Positions 1 through 9,295 of a stretch of DNA of 64,000 nt are shown piece after piece. Location: the NCBI RefSeq assembly GCF_001922585.1, contig NZ_MRBS01000003.1:298231-362230 (forward strand), in the 5' to 3' direction. Below the pieces are notes generated by a model, which was given only the letters and a program-made list of their open reading frames with translations, had not been told where the DNA came from and did not search any database. Position 1 is the stretch's first letter; the number at the start of each line of letters is the position of its first letter. A program made the translations under genes and the position numbers. This DNA is from Pantoea sp. 1.19. GTDB lineage: Bacteria; Pseudomonadota; Gammaproteobacteria; Enterobacterales; Enterobacteriaceae.

Positions 1-432
1 GCTAAGCCCTTTACTCTGGTGGCAAAAGATCTGTCTGAAAAAACCCTCAGTGACTTTGCCGGCAAGCGCAAGGTACTGAATATTTTCCCCAGCATTGATA
101 CCGGCGTCTGCGCCGCGTCGGTGCGTAAATTTAATCAGCTGGCGGGCGACATGGATAACGCCGTGGTGCTGTGTATTTCAGCCGACCTGCCCTTTGCCCA
201 GTCGCGCTTTTGCGGCGCTGACGGCCTCGGGAATGTGATAACCCTGTCCTGCTTTCGCAACCCGGAGTTTAAGCAGCAGTATGGGGTGCAGCTGGATGCC
301 GGCGCGCTGAAGGGATTGACCGCGCGCGCGGTGGTGGTTCTGGATGAGCAGGACCGCGTGATTTATAGCCAGCTGGTCAATGAAATCACCACCGAGCCGG
401 ATTATGACGCCGCGCTGGCGGTGCTGGGCTAA
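1..432 (+). CDS. tpx: Thiol peroxidase Tpx, 3' part (5' end outside window)
   Basis: Lipid-hydroperoxide-preferring peroxiredoxin that uses thioredoxin as reductant; periplasmic in older literature, probably cytoplasmic. The frame is open from base 1 (Ala-Lys-Pro-Phe-Thr-Leu-Val) and ends at a TAA at 430-432, so about 143 of the usual ~168 residues are present and the N-terminus lies upstream of the window. The peroxidatic cysteine sits in FPSIDTGVC and the resolving cysteine in SRFCGADG, as in E. coli Tpx; the C-terminal block [15 protein letters not shown] is also conserved. The GTG at 19 is an internal valine, not the start. The gene converges on tyrR, which is the E. coli arrangement. Confidence 0.97.
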   Translation, partial: AKPFTLVAKDLSEKTLSDFAGKRKVLNIFPSIDTGVCAASVRKFNQLAGDMDNAVVLCISADLPFAQSRFCGADGLGNVITLSCFRNPEFKQQYGVQLDAGALKGLTARAVVVLDEQDRVIYSQLVNEITTEPDYDAALAVLG

Positions 433-439
433 CGCCGCC

Positions 440-468
440 CCGCCGGGTGGCACTGCGCCGCCCGGCGG
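440..468. terminator. G+C-rich inverted repeat between tpx and tyrR
   Basis: An 8-bp perfect stem (CCGCCGGG at 440-447 with CCCGGCGG at 461-468) with a 13-nt loop lies between the convergent ends of tpx and tyrR. No T-run follows on either strand, so it may be a weak or factor-assisted bidirectional terminator rather than a classic intrinsic one. Confidence 0.4.
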
Positions 469-501
469 CATCAGCGCCGGCCCGCGGAGCCGGCCGGTAA
501 A

Positions 502-2088
502 TTATGGCTCTTCGCTGTCGGTTTTTTTCTGATTCAGGCCGTACTCCCGCAGCTTATTTGCAATGGCGGTGTGCGATACGCCGAGCCGGCGCGCCAGCTT
601 TCGCGTACTGGGATAGGAGAGATACAGGCGGTTTAATACCGTGCGTTCAAAGCGGCCGGTGATCTCATCCAGCGTGCCTTCCATCGCCTCTTCCCCTAGC
701 GACATCTCCATCGCCTGCTCCGGCAGTACGATATCCTGTGGCCGCAGTTCATGCCCTTCCAGCTGGGTTAACGCCCGATAGAGCGCGTTGCGCAACTGAC
801 GTACGTTACCCGGCCAAGGATAGCGGCTGAGGAACCCGTGCAGCTGCGGCGAAAAGCGCGGCCGCACCACGCCCTGCTCGTCGGCAAAGCGCGAGACGAA
901 CAGCTCGGTTAGCGGCAGGATATCCTGTGGCCGATCGCGCAGCGGCGGCAGATTCAGCGTCAGCACGTTAAGCCGGTAGAACAGGTCTTCGCGAAACGCA
1001 CCGCGCTGCACCAGCTCGGTAAGGTTTTTCTGCGTGGCGCAAATCACCCGCACATCAACATGCACCTCATGCTCCTCGCCAACCCGACGGAAGGTGCCGT
1101 CATTGAGAAAACGCAGGAGTTTGGTCTGCATGCGCGGACTCATTTCGCCAATTTCATCCAGCAGTACCGATCCGCCGTTGGCCTGCTCAAAAAAGCCCTT
1201 TTTCCCCTCCAGCGCATTGGGATAGGCGCCCGCCGCGTGGCCAAACAGCTCGCTCTCCGCGACGTCGTCGGGCAGCGACGCGCAGTTCAGCGCCAGAAAC
1301 GGCTGGTTGCCGCGCGGGCTGCGCAGGTGGCAGGCGCGGGCGAGGATGTCTTTACCGGTACCGGTTTCGCCGACGATCAACAGCGGCGCATCCAGCATTG
1401 CCAGCTTACGCGCCTGATCGATGACGTAGCGCATTTTGGGACTCACAGCGATGATGTGTTCGAACTCGCTGTCGTCATGCACCGCCAGATTTTGCAGCTG
1501 GTGTCCCATCCGCGCGGTGGACTTGAGCAGCACTACCGCGCCGACCGGCGGCGGCGGCTCGGCGCGTGCTTCACCCTCTTCGGCATAAATCGGCGTGGCT
1601 TCCAGGAGAAAATCGCGCCCCTGGATCACCACGTGCTCGGTTTTTGCCTCAACCCGCCCGCTCTCCAGCCAGCGCAGAAAATTAACCCCGGGGATCAGAG
1701 TCCCGGCGCTGTGACTGCGCAGCTTCGCCTCGTTCAGATCAAACAGGATCTGCGCCGCCGGGTTAGCCAGTTCAATTTTACTTTTCAGGTCAATGGAGAA
1801 AACTGGCTCAGGCATCGCGGTTAACAGCGCGCTGAGCGCCCGGTGCTCCCGCTCGGACGGCATCCACGAGACGGTACGCACGTCGGTGACCCCGGCAATG
1901 CGGCGAATGTCGGCCATCAGGGCGCTGTACTGGTCAAAGCCGAGGGTCGCGAAGTTGAGATAAATACGTCCCTGATTGCCCAGGGGATCAATTTCTATTC
2001 CGCGTAAATCAATGCTGCGGGCAACCAGCAAATCAAGCAACTCCCGCGTCAGACCCAGGCGGTCGTGGCAAAAAACTTCCAGGCGCAT
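502..2088 (-). CDS. tyrR: Transcriptional regulator TyrR of aromatic amino acid genes
   Basis: Represses or activates genes of aromatic amino acid synthesis and uptake in response to Tyr, Phe and Trp with ATP. The 528 residues show an N-terminal ACT domain (about 1-72), a PAS domain (about 78-190), an AAA+ ATPase domain with Walker A GETGTGKD at 240-247 and Walker B SVLLDE at 307-312, and a C-terminal Fis-type helix-turn-helix (RKLARRLGVSHTAIANKLRE). It is about 15 residues longer than E. coli TyrR (513). One insert is the Glu/Pro-rich stretch near 170-181. The other is AGAYPNAL at about 286-293, in the place where sigma54 activators carry GAFTGA and which, as I recall, E. coli TyrR lacks. 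Transcribed alone, converging on tpx. Confidence 0.97.
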   Translation of the reverse strand: MRLEVFCHDRLGLTRELLDLLVARSIDLRGIEIDPLGNQGRIYLNFATLGFDQYSALMADIRRIAGVTDVRTVSWMPSEREHRALSALLTAMPEPVFSIDLKSKIELANPAAQILFDLNEAKLRSHSAGTLIPGVNFLRWLESGRVEAKTEHVVIQGRDFLLEATPIYAEEGEARAEPPPPVGAVVLLKSTARMGHQLQNLAVHDDSEFEHIIAVSPKMRYVIDQARKLAMLDAPLLIVGETGTGKDILARACHLRSPRGNQPFLALNCASLPDDVAESELFGHAAGAYPNALEGKKGFFEQANGGSVLLDEIGEMSPRMQTKLLRFLNDGTFRRVGEEHEVHVDVRVICATQKNLTELVQRGAFREDLFYRLNVLTLNLPPLRDRPQDILPLTELFVSRFADEQGVVRPRFSPQLHGFLSRYPWPGNVRQLRNALYRALTQLEGHELRPQDIVLPEQAMEMSLGEEAMEGTLDEITGRFERTVLNRLYLSYPSTRKLARRLGVSHTAIANKLREYGLNQKKTDSEEP

Positions 2089-2282
2089 TTGGCTCCACCT
2101 TACCGGTTAACATCATGGATTATATGCTAAGAGTACGCCAGCCGGCCGCCGGCCAACAGCAGATTGTCAACTTTTGCTGCCACTCAGGCGCGTTAGCCAA
2201 ATCATAGCGCATCTGCAAAACATAATCACAATGAGAGAGAGAAAAGCAGAGATATATAGCATAACATTGCACTACAGCAGGC

Positions 2283-2303
2283 AAAACGGCGAAAAAATCG
2301 CCG
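2283..2303 (-). terminator. Probable terminator of the psp-ycjXF operon
   Basis: Read on the minus strand, a 6-bp stem CGGCGA/TCGCCG with a T5 loop is followed directly by TTTT (complement of 2283-2286). It lies just downstream of the ycjF stop at 2319, where the leftward psp operon should end before tyrR. Confidence 0.6.
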
Positions 2304-2318
2304 CCATGCCGCGGGAGG

Positions 2319-3377
2319 TTACTTGCCGCTGCCGTTCTGCAGGCGGGTTTTCAGCTGCTGGCTCAGTTCACGGCGAAAATCGCCAAGGCGCGGCTTGTCG
2401 TCCAGCCACGGTAGCGGCCGACAGAGGGCCATCGCTTTGATCCCCAGCCGGGCGGTGAGCAGCCCCGCGCCCACCCCCTGGGCGGCGCGCGCCGACAGTC
2501 TGGCCGCGATGTCCTGCGACACCCAGTCCAGCCCCACCTCGCTGACCAGTTCACTGGCGCCGGCAAAGGCCATATTGAACAGCACCAGCCGCAGCAGACG
2601 AATGCGGCTGAAATAACCCAGCTCCATGCCGTACAGCCGGGCAATCTGATTCACCAGCCGAACGTTTCGCCAGGCAATAAAAGCCATATCGACCAGCGCC
2701 AGCGGACTGACGGCCACCATCAGCGCCGATTCGGCCGCCGAACGGCTAATGGCCCGTCGCGCCTGGGCGTCGAGCACCGGCTGCACCAGCTGGCCGTAAA
2801 GCGTAACCACCTCGCGATCGTTTTGCGAATCGTGCAGCGCCGCGCGCCAGCGCTGCATAGCCGGATGGCCGTTGTCCAGTCCGGCCTGCCGCGCCAGCTG
2901 TTCGCAGAACGCCTGCCCCTGCCCCAGCCCGTGGCTGCTCAGCAGCTCGCGGGCGGCATCGCGACTGTCTGCCCGCTGACGCAGCCGTCGCAGCCGGCGC
3001 CACTCTCCGGCCAGCGCCCCGACGCCGGCGCTGACCACCAGCGCGCCGGCCGCACCGCCGCCCAGCGCAATCCAGTCCCGCGCAAGCCAGGCCTGATGCA
3101 GCCACTGCGCTCCCTGCGCCACCACGCTGACGCCAAACAGCGTCACGCCGGCCAACGCCAGACGCTGCCAGACGCTGCGCCGCGGACGCAGTGCGGCCTC
3201 CACCGCCCGCTCACCGGCGTCCTCCTCCTCCGGCGCGTCAGCCTCATCGGGCAGCGCGACAAAGCTGTCGCCGCTGGCCGATTCGGCAAACTGGCGAGCA
3301 GGCTTCAGGTGCGGCTCTTCGGTCGTCTCCAGCGGACGGGCAAAATCAATGCGTGGTTTTAGCGGTGTAGCGCTCAT
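2319..3377 (-). CDS. ycjF: Inner membrane protein YcjF (DUF697 family)
   Basis: Conserved membrane protein of unknown biochemical role that always accompanies the YcjX GTPase-like protein. The 352 residues match the E. coli length (353). The N-terminus ([16 protein letters not shown]) and the C-terminal block [24 protein letters not shown] are recognisable as YcjF, here with VGAGLL. Two hydrophobic segments (about 70-90 and 100-125) are probable membrane spans. The start ATG (3375-3377) overlaps the ycjX stop by 4 nt, so translation is coupled. It is the last gene of the psp-ycjX-ycjF transcription unit, which suggests a role in the envelope-stress response, although this is inferred from context only. 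Confidence 0.95.
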   Translation of the reverse strand: MSATPLKPRIDFARPLETTEEPHLKPARQFAESASGDSFVALPDEADAPEEEDAGERAVEAALRPRRSVWQRLALAGVTLFGVSVVAQGAQWLHQAWLARDWIALGGGAAGALVVSAGVGALAGEWRRLRRLRQRADSRDAARELLSSHGLGQGQAFCEQLARQAGLDNGHPAMQRWRAALHDSQNDREVVTLYGQLVQPVLDAQARRAISRSAAESALMVAVSPLALVDMAFIAWRNVRLVNQIARLYGMELGYFSRIRLLRLVLFNMAFAGASELVSEVGLDWVSQDIAARLSARAAQGVGAGLLTARLGIKAMALCRPLPWLDDKPRLGDFRRELSQQLKTRLQNGSGK

Positions 3378-4777
3378 CGCAATTTATCTCCCAGTAAAAA
3401 TTCCAGCGCCGCATCCATGCGGATGTGCGGCAGCGGTTGATCGCTCTCGAGCGGCGGCGGACGAAACTGTTCAAAAGCAAAACCCTGTCGCTGCCAAAAC
3501 GCCGGTCCCGGCAGGCGTCCGGGGACGTCGCCCGGATAGACAGTGATGGCCTCACCGTCGCTAAGCCGGTTGCCGCGCAGCGCGGAGAGCGTTTCGCCCT
3601 GATGGGCAATTTGACCACGGGTCGTTGCCTGCACCGCCGCCAGCCCGAGACAGTCCAGCTCGATGCCCTCAAACGCCGCATTTTGCCACGCTTCCTGCAC
3701 CAGCTGCTGCAGCAGCGACACCAGGCTGACGTGCTGATCGGGGGTGATGTGATCGGCCTTGGTCGCGGCGAACAGCAGTTTATCAATGACCGGTGAAAAC
3801 AGGCGGCGAAACAGGGTGCGCTGACCGTAGGAGAAGCTCTGCATCAGCTGCGTCAGCGCCAGTCGCATATCGCTGAAGGCCTGCGGCCCGCTGTTAAGCG
3901 ACTGCAGGCAGTCCACCAGCACAATCTGGCGATCGAAGCGCAGAAAATGGTCGCGGTAAAAGCCTTTCACCACCTGCTGGCAGTAGTAGTCATAGCGCGC
4001 CTGCAGCATGCCAAAATAGCTGCCGCGATCGGCCTGCGCCAGCCGCGCGGCGCCGGCGTCATCCACCTCCGGCCAGGGAAAAAACTGCAGCACCGGCGCA
4101 CCGGCCAGCTCGCCCGGCAGCACGAAGCGTCCAGGCTGAATAAAGTGCTGCCCCGCCTCTTTGCCGCGCTGCAAATAGCGGGTCCACTCTGCAGCAATCG
4201 CGGCGAGGCGATTTTCATCGGCCGGGGCCAACGGATCCAGCCCGGCGCAGCTTTGACGCCACGCCTGCGCCCACGCCTGACGCGGTCCCGCGATCAATCC
4301 GTTCATCTGCCGCGACCAGCTCAGGTAGTCCTGCGCCAGCATCGGTAAATCCAGCAGCCACTCTCCGGGGTAATCGACAATCTCCAGGTAGAGCGTGTGT
4401 GCGTCGCTAAAATGCCGCATCAGCGACGACTGTGAGCGAAAGCGCAGTGCGAGGCAGATCTCGCTGACTCCCCGGGTCGGCGTCGGCCACGCTGGCGGCA
4501 CACCATACAGCTGGGCGATCCCCTGATCATAACTGAAGCGTGGTACGCCCAAATCGCGCTGCGGCACGCGCTTAACCCCCAACAGGCGCCCTTCCCGCGC
4601 GGCGGTGAACAGCGGCAGGCGCGCGCCGGACTGCACGTTTAGCAGCTGATTGACCAGTGAGGTTATGAAGGCGGTTTTACCGCTGCGGCTAAGGCCGGTG
4701 ACCGCCAGCCGCAGGTGGCGATCCGTCCCGCGATGCATCAGGGCAGTGAGCTCGTGTTGTAAGCGCTTTACCGGCAT
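3374..4777 (-). CDS. ycjX: YcjX family nucleotide-binding protein
   Basis: P-loop protein of the YcjX/DUF463 family (GTPase-like, Ras-related fold), induced together with the phage-shock proteins in enterobacteria. The 467 residues match E. coli YcjX (465). Walker A is [10 protein letters not shown] near residue 28. The YPGEW motif resembles the DxxG switch region, and ATKADH is the nucleotide-specificity TKxD motif. A Shine-Dalgarno GGAGAG stands just before the ATG at 4777. A gap of 90 nt separates it from pspD upstream, and it overlaps ycjF by 4 nt downstream. Its direct target is not known. Confidence 0.95.
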   Translation of the reverse strand: MPVKRLQHELTALMHRGTDRHLRLAVTGLSRSGKTAFITSLVNQLLNVQSGARLPLFTAAREGRLLGVKRVPQRDLGVPRFSYDQGIAQLYGVPPAWPTPTRGVSEICLALRFRSQSSLMRHFSDAHTLYLEIVDYPGEWLLDLPMLAQDYLSWSRQMNGLIAGPRQAWAQAWRQSCAGLDPLAPADENRLAAIAAEWTRYLQRGKEAGQHFIQPGRFVLPGELAGAPVLQFFPWPEVDDAGAARLAQADRGSYFGMLQARYDYYCQQVVKGFYRDHFLRFDRQIVLVDCLQSLNSGPQAFSDMRLALTQLMQSFSYGQRTLFRRLFSPVIDKLLFAATKADHITPDQHVSLVSLLQQLVQEAWQNAAFEGIELDCLGLAAVQATTRGQIAHQGETLSALRGNRLSDGEAITVYPGDVPGRLPGPAFWQRQGFAFEQFRPPPLESDQPLPHIRMDAALEFLLGDKLR

Positions 4778-4867
4778 GTACTCTCCATGACAGCCTGTGA
4801 ACAGAAGCGAACAGTATACGTAATGCCGGCCGAAACGCCTAAAGGGCTCGCCGCCCCCGGCCGGGCC

Positions 4868-5092
4868 TTAGCGGGTGAAGCGCGCGCTGGCGCGTCGCAG
4901 CAGGCGGGAGAGCAGCGGCTCAAGCACAAAGCCCAGCGCCAGCCGCAGTGGCCGGTGAGCCACCGATTTAACCGCCCAGCCGGCAACGCCCGCCGGTGCG
5001 GCGTGAACGGCGGTTAGCAGGACAAATTTCCCCGCTGACTTGAGCAGCGGGACGGCGCGCTGACGCGCGCCCTGCAGTCGAGAAACGCTCAT
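4868..5092 (-). CDS. pspD: Phage shock protein D
   Basis: Small peripheral inner membrane protein of the Psp envelope-stress response, 74 residues (E. coli 73). The start is the ATG at 5090-5092, preceded by GAGGG; a longer in-frame extension runs back into pspC and is not real. The sequence begins MSVSRLQGARQRAVPLLKSA and carries two weakly hydrophobic stretches (about 22-43 and 50-65) with a basic tail (LLRRASARFTR). It follows pspC by 20 nt. PspD is the least conserved Psp protein and its function is poorly defined. No pspE (rhodanese) follows it, unlike E. coli. Confidence 0.9.
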   Translation of the reverse strand: MSVSRLQGARQRAVPLLKSAGKFVLLTAVHAAPAGVAGWAVKSVAHRPLRLALGFVLEPLLSRLLRRASARFTR

Positions 5093-5112
5093 ATTCCCTC
5101 CCTTACGGGGTA

Positions 5113-5457
5113 TTAAAGGTCGCGAAAACGGCTCCGGACGCTGTAGGCTTCCGAGGTGACGTAGCGCTCGAGGTGCCGCACTGCTGTCTCCTCGCGCTGT
5201 AAATCCGCGTCCAGCTGGCTTAGCTGTTCGCCAACCGACAGCGGCACATTCTGCTCCGCGCCCGCCGGCTGCGGCTCCAGCACCCAGGCGAGGATAAAGT
5301 AGGCCGCCACGGTGAACAGAAACAGGCCAAAAAACAGCGACAAAACGACCATAATGCGGACCAGCAGCACCGGCACGCCCAGATAGTTGGCCAGCCCGGC
5401 GCAGACGCCTTTGAATTTTCCATGCTGCGGATCGAGATACAAACGGTGCTTTATCAT
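5113..5457 (-). CDS. pspC: Phage shock protein C (PspC domain)
   Basis: Inner membrane sensor which, with PspB, binds PspA under envelope stress and frees the activator PspF. The 114 residues start at the ATG at 5455-5457 (MIKHRLYLDPQHGKFKGV). The PspC domain has the typical GVCAGLANYLGVPVLLVRI motif followed by a hydrophobic span (VVLSLFFGLFLFTVAAYFIL) and a charged cytoplasmic or periplasmic tail. The start codon overlaps the pspB stop by 4 nt (ATGA), so pspB and pspC are translationally coupled. Confidence 0.95.
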   Translation of the reverse strand: MIKHRLYLDPQHGKFKGVCAGLANYLGVPVLLVRIMVVLSLFFGLFLFTVAAYFILAWVLEPQPAGAEQNVPLSVGEQLSQLDADLQREETAVRHLERYVTSEAYSVRSRFRDL

Positions 5458-5678
5458 GGCTGCCTCCAGCCCGGATGCTCGGCATCGAGGATGGCTTCCA
5501 GCGCGCGCACGCGCTCGCGCAGACGATCGGCATCCTGGCGCAGCCGCGACAGCTGCTGAACATCTCCGCTGGAAAAATCGCCGCGCCGCTGTCGATTGCT
5601 GTAATGCAGCCACAGCCAGACCGGCGCCACAAACAGCATGAAGATGGTCAGCGGGATGGCAAGAAATAATGTGCTCAT
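5454..5678 (-). CDS. pspB: Phage shock protein B
   Basis: Inner membrane partner of PspC in the Psp stress-sensing complex; 74 residues, exactly the E. coli length. An N-terminal transmembrane helix (STLFLAIPLTIFMLFVAPVW) is followed by a coiled-coil cytoplasmic part (LSRLRQDADRLRERVRALEAIL) that is known to include a leucine-zipper-like segment. It lies 59 nt downstream of pspA and overlaps pspC by 4 nt. Confidence 0.95.
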   Translation of the reverse strand: MSTLFLAIPLTIFMLFVAPVWLWLHYSNRQRRGDFSSGDVQQLSRLRQDADRLRERVRALEAILDAEHPGWRQP

Positions 5679-5737
5679 TCACTCTCCTTGGTTAGTCACG
5701 CACCTGCCGGGACAGGTGCCGGGCGGGGCCGACGGGC

Positions 5738-6409
5738 TTATTCACCGCTGCCGCGCTGCATTTTGGCCTTTAGCGCCGCCAGCTGCTCGCTGATGGCATC
5801 ATCGGCCTTCAGGTCGGCAAATTGCTGGTCCAGCGTTTTGCTCTTACCGAAGCGCTGGCTTTCCGCCTCCGCTTCCATGTGGTCAATGCGGCGCTCAAAG
5901 GATTCAAAGCGCGCCATCGCCTGATCAATTTTACCGCTGTCCAGCTGGCGGCGCACATCGCGGGATGAGGCGGCCGCCTGGTGACGCAGGGCCAGCGCCT
6001 GCTGGCGCGCGCGGGTTTCGCTCAGCTTGCTTTCCAGCTCGCCAATTTCGCCCTTCATTCGTTCGAGGCTCTCTTCGACCTGGCTGACTTCCTGACGCAG
6101 CGTCGCCGCAAGATCGGTCAGCTTCTGCTTCTCAATCAGCGCCGCACGGGCCAGATCCTCTTTGTCCTTACGCAGAGCCAGTTCGGCTTTATCCTGCCAC
6201 TCGACCTGCTGCAGATCGGCCTGCTCAACGCGGCGCAGCAGCTGTTTCTTTTCGGCCAGCGCGCGGGCCGAAGTTGAGCGGACTTCAACCAGCGTGTCTT
6301 CCATTTCCTGAATCATCAGGCGCACCATTTTTTGCGGATCTTCCGCTTTTTCCAGCAGGCTGCTGATGTTGGCATTCACGATGTCGGCAAAACGAGAAAA
6401 AATACCCAT
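5738..6409 (-). CDS. pspA: Phage shock protein A
   Basis: Dual-function effector of the Psp response: it inhibits PspF in unstressed cells and forms membrane-binding ESCRT-III-like oligomers that preserve the proton motive force under stress. The chosen ATG (6407-6409) gives 223 residues beginning [20 protein letters not shown], matching E. coli PspA (222). The frame stays open 16 codons further upstream, but that part is leader. The protein is almost wholly coiled coil with heptad Leu, Glu and Arg residues. The gene is first in a leftward operon driven by the sigma54 promoter at 6468-6484. Confidence 0.97.
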   Translation of the reverse strand: MGIFSRFADIVNANISSLLEKAEDPQKMVRLMIQEMEDTLVEVRSTSARALAEKKQLLRRVEQADLQQVEWQDKAELALRKDKEDLARAALIEKQKLTDLAATLRQEVSQVEESLERMKGEIGELESKLSETRARQQALALRHQAAASSRDVRRQLDSGKIDQAMARFESFERRIDHMEAEAESQRFGKSKTLDQQFADLKADDAISEQLAALKAKMQRGSGE

Positions 6410-6467
6410 TACTCTGTTCCTCTTTTTCTGTTGGAGACGCGCCTGACTGCGCGCCACGCCAGTATCT

Positions 6468-6484
6468 ATACAACATCCGTGCCA
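6468..6484 (-). promoter_or_regulatory. Sigma54 (-24/-12) promoter of the psp operon
   Basis: On the minus strand the sequence TGGCACGGATGTTGTAT matches the sigma54 consensus TGGCAC-N5-TTGCW closely and keeps the TTGTAT variant that I recall in the E. coli pspA promoter. It ends 58 nt upstream of the pspA ATG. The GG at 6482-6483 and the GT at 6470-6471 are separated by 10 nt as required. PspF would bind further upstream, towards its own gene. Confidence 0.92.
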
Positions 6485-6513
6485 ACTTTTAACTAACTGA
6501 TTTCAAGCTTAAT

Positions 6514-6542
6514 TTGCTCCGGCACCGGACAGCGCCTATAGT
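6514..6542 (+). promoter_or_regulatory. Sigma70-like promoter of pspF
   Basis: TTGCTC (6514-6519), a 17-nt spacer and TATAGT (6537-6542) lie 40 nt upstream of the pspF ATG. The element sits where PspF enhancer sites for the divergent psp promoter are expected, which fits the known autorepression of pspF. Confidence 0.65.
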
Positions 6543-6581
6543 TAACCTGGTCTTCTTAACTACCTTTTGGTGATTTTCATC

Positions 6582-7589
6582 ATGTCTGATCAGCCCGTCG
6601 ACAGCCTGTTAGGTGAGTCAAATCTGTTTTTAGAAGTGCTGGAGCAGGTCTCCCGCCTTGCGCCGCTGAGCAAACCGGTGCTGGTGATTGGCGAGCGCGG
6701 CACCGGGAAAGAGCTGATTGCGCGGCGCCTGCACTACCTTTCCACCCGCTGGCAGGGGCCCTTCATTTCGCTAAACTGCGCGGCACTGAATGACAACCTG
6801 CTGGACTCGGAGTTGTTTGGCCATGAGGCGGGCGCGTTTACCGGCGCCCAGCGGCGTCATCAGGGGCGCTTTGAGCGCGCGGATGGCGGCACGCTGTTTC
6901 TTGACGAGCTGGCGACCGCGCCAATGCTGGTACAGGAAAAGCTGCTGCGGGTGATTGAATATGGCGCGCTGGAGCGCGTGGGGGGAAGCCAGCCCCTGCA
7001 GGTCAGCGTGCGACTGGTGTGCGCCACCCACGCTGACCTCCCCGCCCTGGCGGCGGCCGGGCGCTTCCGCGCCGATTTGCTCGATCGGCTGGCGTTTGAC
7101 GTGGTGAATTTGCCGCCGCTGCGCGCGCGCCAGCAAGACATTATGTTACTGGCCGAGCAGTTTGCCATCCAGATGTGCCGTGAACTGGGCCTGCCGCTGT
7201 TTCCCGGGTTCACCGAACGCGCGCGCCGAACGCTGCTGGGCTATGGCTGGCCGGGCAATATCCGCGAACTGAAAAACGTCGTGGAGCGCTCGGTCTATCG
7301 CCACGGCGACGTCAACCACCCGCTGGATACCATTATTCTTGACCCCTTTGCCCACCCGCACGCCGCCTCCACCGCCGGGCCGCCCCCCGAAAAGGAGGCG
7401 ACTCTGCCGCTGGATCTGCGCCGCTGGCAGTATCAGCAAGAGCGTGAGTGGCTGGATAACGCCCTGCGCCAGGCGCGGTATAATCAGCGCCGCGCCGCTG
7501 AACTGCTCGGACTGACCTATCACCAGCTGCGGGCGATGATTAAAAAACACGGCGTTCTGCTGCAGGATAGCGACGGCGTGGGTACCTAA
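6582..7589 (+). CDS. pspF: Sigma54-dependent enhancer-binding protein PspF
   Basis: Constitutively active AAA+ activator of the psp operon, held in check by PspA. It has no N-terminal receiver domain: the AAA+ domain begins at once, with Walker A GERGTGKE, an intact sigma54-contact loop GAFTGA and Walker B GGTLFLDE. The C-terminus carries a Fis-type helix-turn-helix (NQRRAAELLGLTYHQLRAMIKKH). The ATG at 6582 was chosen because GGTGA lies 8 nt upstream; this gives 335 residues, somewhat longer than E. coli PspF (about 325) through the linker (HPHAASTAGPPPEKE) and the tail. It is divergent from pspA with 172 nt between the start codons. Confidence 0.96.
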   Translation: MSDQPVDSLLGESNLFLEVLEQVSRLAPLSKPVLVIGERGTGKELIARRLHYLSTRWQGPFISLNCAALNDNLLDSELFGHEAGAFTGAQRRHQGRFERADGGTLFLDELATAPMLVQEKLLRVIEYGALERVGGSQPLQVSVRLVCATHADLPALAAAGRFRADLLDRLAFDVVNLPPLRARQQDIMLLAEQFAIQMCRELGLPLFPGFTERARRTLLGYGWPGNIRELKNVVERSVYRHGDVNHPLDTIILDPFAHPHAASTAGPPPEKEATLPLDLRRWQYQQEREWLDNALRQARYNQRRAAELLGLTYHQLRAMIKKHGVLLQDSDGVGT

Positions 7590-7606
7590 CCCGCCAACGC
7601 ATTTTT

Positions 7607-7635
7607 TTGGGTCGCCGCAGAGAGTGCGGTACACT
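7607..7635 (+). promoter_or_regulatory. Probable sap operon promoter
   Basis: TTGGGT (7607-7612), a 17-nt spacer and TACACT (7630-7635) stand 31 nt before the sapA ATG, in the short gap after pspF. The -10 is good and the -35 mediocre. Confidence 0.55.
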
Positions 7636-7666
7636 GTCGCCATCACAGATAAAGACTGACTTATCC

Positions 7667-9295
7667 ATGCGCAAATTATTGACCTGCCTCATGTTGGGGT
7701 GCGGTTTTTTTACTGCCGCCAGCCCGGCCGCCGGCCCCGACGCCTCGATCCGTCAGAGCGGCTTTGTTTATTGCGTTAACGGCGTGGTAAATACCTTTAA
7801 CCCGCAGCAGGCGAGCAGCGGTCTGGTGGTCGATACGCTGGCGGCACAGCTGTATGACCGCCTGATCGATGTGGATCCTTACACCTACCGGCTGGTGCCC
7901 GAACTGGCTAAGCGTTGGGAGGTGCTGGATAACGGTGCTACCTACCGCTTTCATTTACGTGAAGACGTTGCCTTTCAGACCACCGCCTGGTTTACCCCCG
8001 GGCGCAAACTGAATGCTGACGACGTGGTCTTCAGCTTTCAGCGCATATTTGATCGTCACTCACCGTGGCACGGCGTCAACGGCGGCAGCTATCCCTACTT
8101 CGACAGCCTGCAGTTTGCCGATTCGGTGCAGAGCGTTCGCAAGCTGGATAGCCATACCGTGGAGATTCGCCTTAACGGCCCGGATGCCTCTTTTTTATGG
8201 CACCTCGCCACGCACTACGCGCCGGTGCTGTCCGCCGAATACGCCAGCCGCCTCAGTCAACAGGATCGCCGCGAGCAGTTGGACCGCCTGCCGGTCGGCA
8301 CCGGACCGTTCCTACTGAATGAGTATCGCAGCGGTCAGTTTGTCCGCCTGGCGCGCAACCCGGTCTACTGGAAAGGCGTACCGCGCATGCCGCAGGTGGT
8401 TATCGATATGGGAGCCGGAGGCACCGGCCGCCTGTCGCGCCTGCTGACGGGTGAATGCGATGTCCTGGCCTACCCCGCCGCCAGCCAGCTGGGTGTGCTG
8501 CGCGACGATCCGCGTCTGCGCCTGACCCTGCGTCCGGGCATGAATATTGCCTATCTGGCCTTTAATACCCGCAAGGCCCCGCTGGATAAACCGGCAGTGC
8601 GTCGGGCGCTGGCCCTGGCTATCAATAATGAGCGCCTGATGGAGTCCATTTATTACGGCACCGCCGAGACCGCCGCGTCGGTGTTGCCGCGCGCCTCCTG
8701 GGCGTATGATAACGACGCCAAAGTGACCCCCTACGATCCTGACGCGGCGCGCCAGCTGCTGCACGCCGCCGGGGAGGAGAATCTGCACCTGAAACTGTGG
8801 GTTCCGGCCGCCTCGCAGTCATGGAACCCCAGCCCGCTAAAAACCGCCGAGCTGATTCAGGCCGATCTCGCGCAGGTCGGGGTAAAGGTCACCATCGTGC
8901 CGGTGGAGGGCCGCTTTCAGGAAGCCCGGCTGATGGAGCTGAATCACGATCTTACGCTGACCGGCTGGTCGACTGACAGTAACGATCCGGACAGCTTCTT
9001 CCGACCGCTGCTAAGCTGTGCGGCGATCAATTCGCAGACCAACTATGCTCACTGGTGCGACCCGGCATTTGATGAGCTGCTGCAGAAGGCTCTGCTGACT
9101 CCGCAGCTGGCCACCCGTATTGAGCACTATGACCGCGCCCAGCAGATTCTGGCTGACGCCCTTCCGGTGCTGCCGCTGGCATCGTCTCTGCGCATGCAGG
9201 CCTACCGCTACGATATTAAAGGACTGGTGCTCAGCCCGTTTGGTAATGCTTCCTTTGCCGGGGTTTACCGTGAGAGCAGTGAGGAGAAGCGATGA
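7667..9295 (+). CDS. sapA: SapA, periplasmic solute-binding protein of the Sap ABC system
   Basis: Family 5 extracellular solute-binding protein. In Salmonella and Haemophilus SapA binds antimicrobial peptides and contributes to peptide resistance; in E. coli SapBCDF was reported to export putrescine. The ATG at 7667 gives 542 residues (E. coli about 547) with a signal peptide ([22 protein letters not shown]), whereas the open frame upstream has no signal-like start. The SBP_bac_5 hallmarks [22 protein letters not shown] and [15 protein letters not shown] are present. The stop overlaps the sapB start by 4 nt (ATGA), so sapABCDF is a tightly coupled operon. Confidence 0.96.
   Translation: MRKLLTCLMLGCGFFTAASPAAGPDASIRQSGFVYCVNGVVNTFNPQQASSGLVVDTLAAQLYDRLIDVDPYTYRLVPELAKRWEVLDNGATYRFHLREDVAFQTTAWFTPGRKLNADDVVFSFQRIFDRHSPWHGVNGGSYPYFDSLQFADSVQSVRKLDSHTVEIRLNGPDASFLWHLATHYAPVLSAEYASRLSQQDRREQLDRLPVGTGPFLLNEYRSGQFVRLARNPVYWKGVPRMPQVVIDMGAGGTGRLSRLLTGECDVLAYPAASQLGVLRDDPRLRLTLRPGMNIAYLAFNTRKAPLDKPAVRRALALAINNERLMESIYYGTAETAASVLPRASWAYDNDAKVTPYDPDAARQLLHAAGEENLHLKLWVPAASQSWNPSPLKTAELIQADLAQVGVKVTIVPVEGRFQEARLMELNHDLTLTGWSTDSNDPDSFFRPLLSCAAINSQTNYAHWCDPAFDELLQKALLTPQLATRIEHYDRAQQILADALPVLPLASSLRMQAYRYDIKGLVLSPFGNASFAGVYRESSEEKR

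Noticed and set aside
1060-1824. A 254-codon frame opposite tyrR
   Set aside because: TyrR is unmistakable on the minus strand; the plus frame has no domain-like content and no ribosome site.
2174-2440. An 88-codon frame between tyrR and ycjF
   Set aside because: It overlaps the ycjF 3' end and its terminator and has no conserved features.
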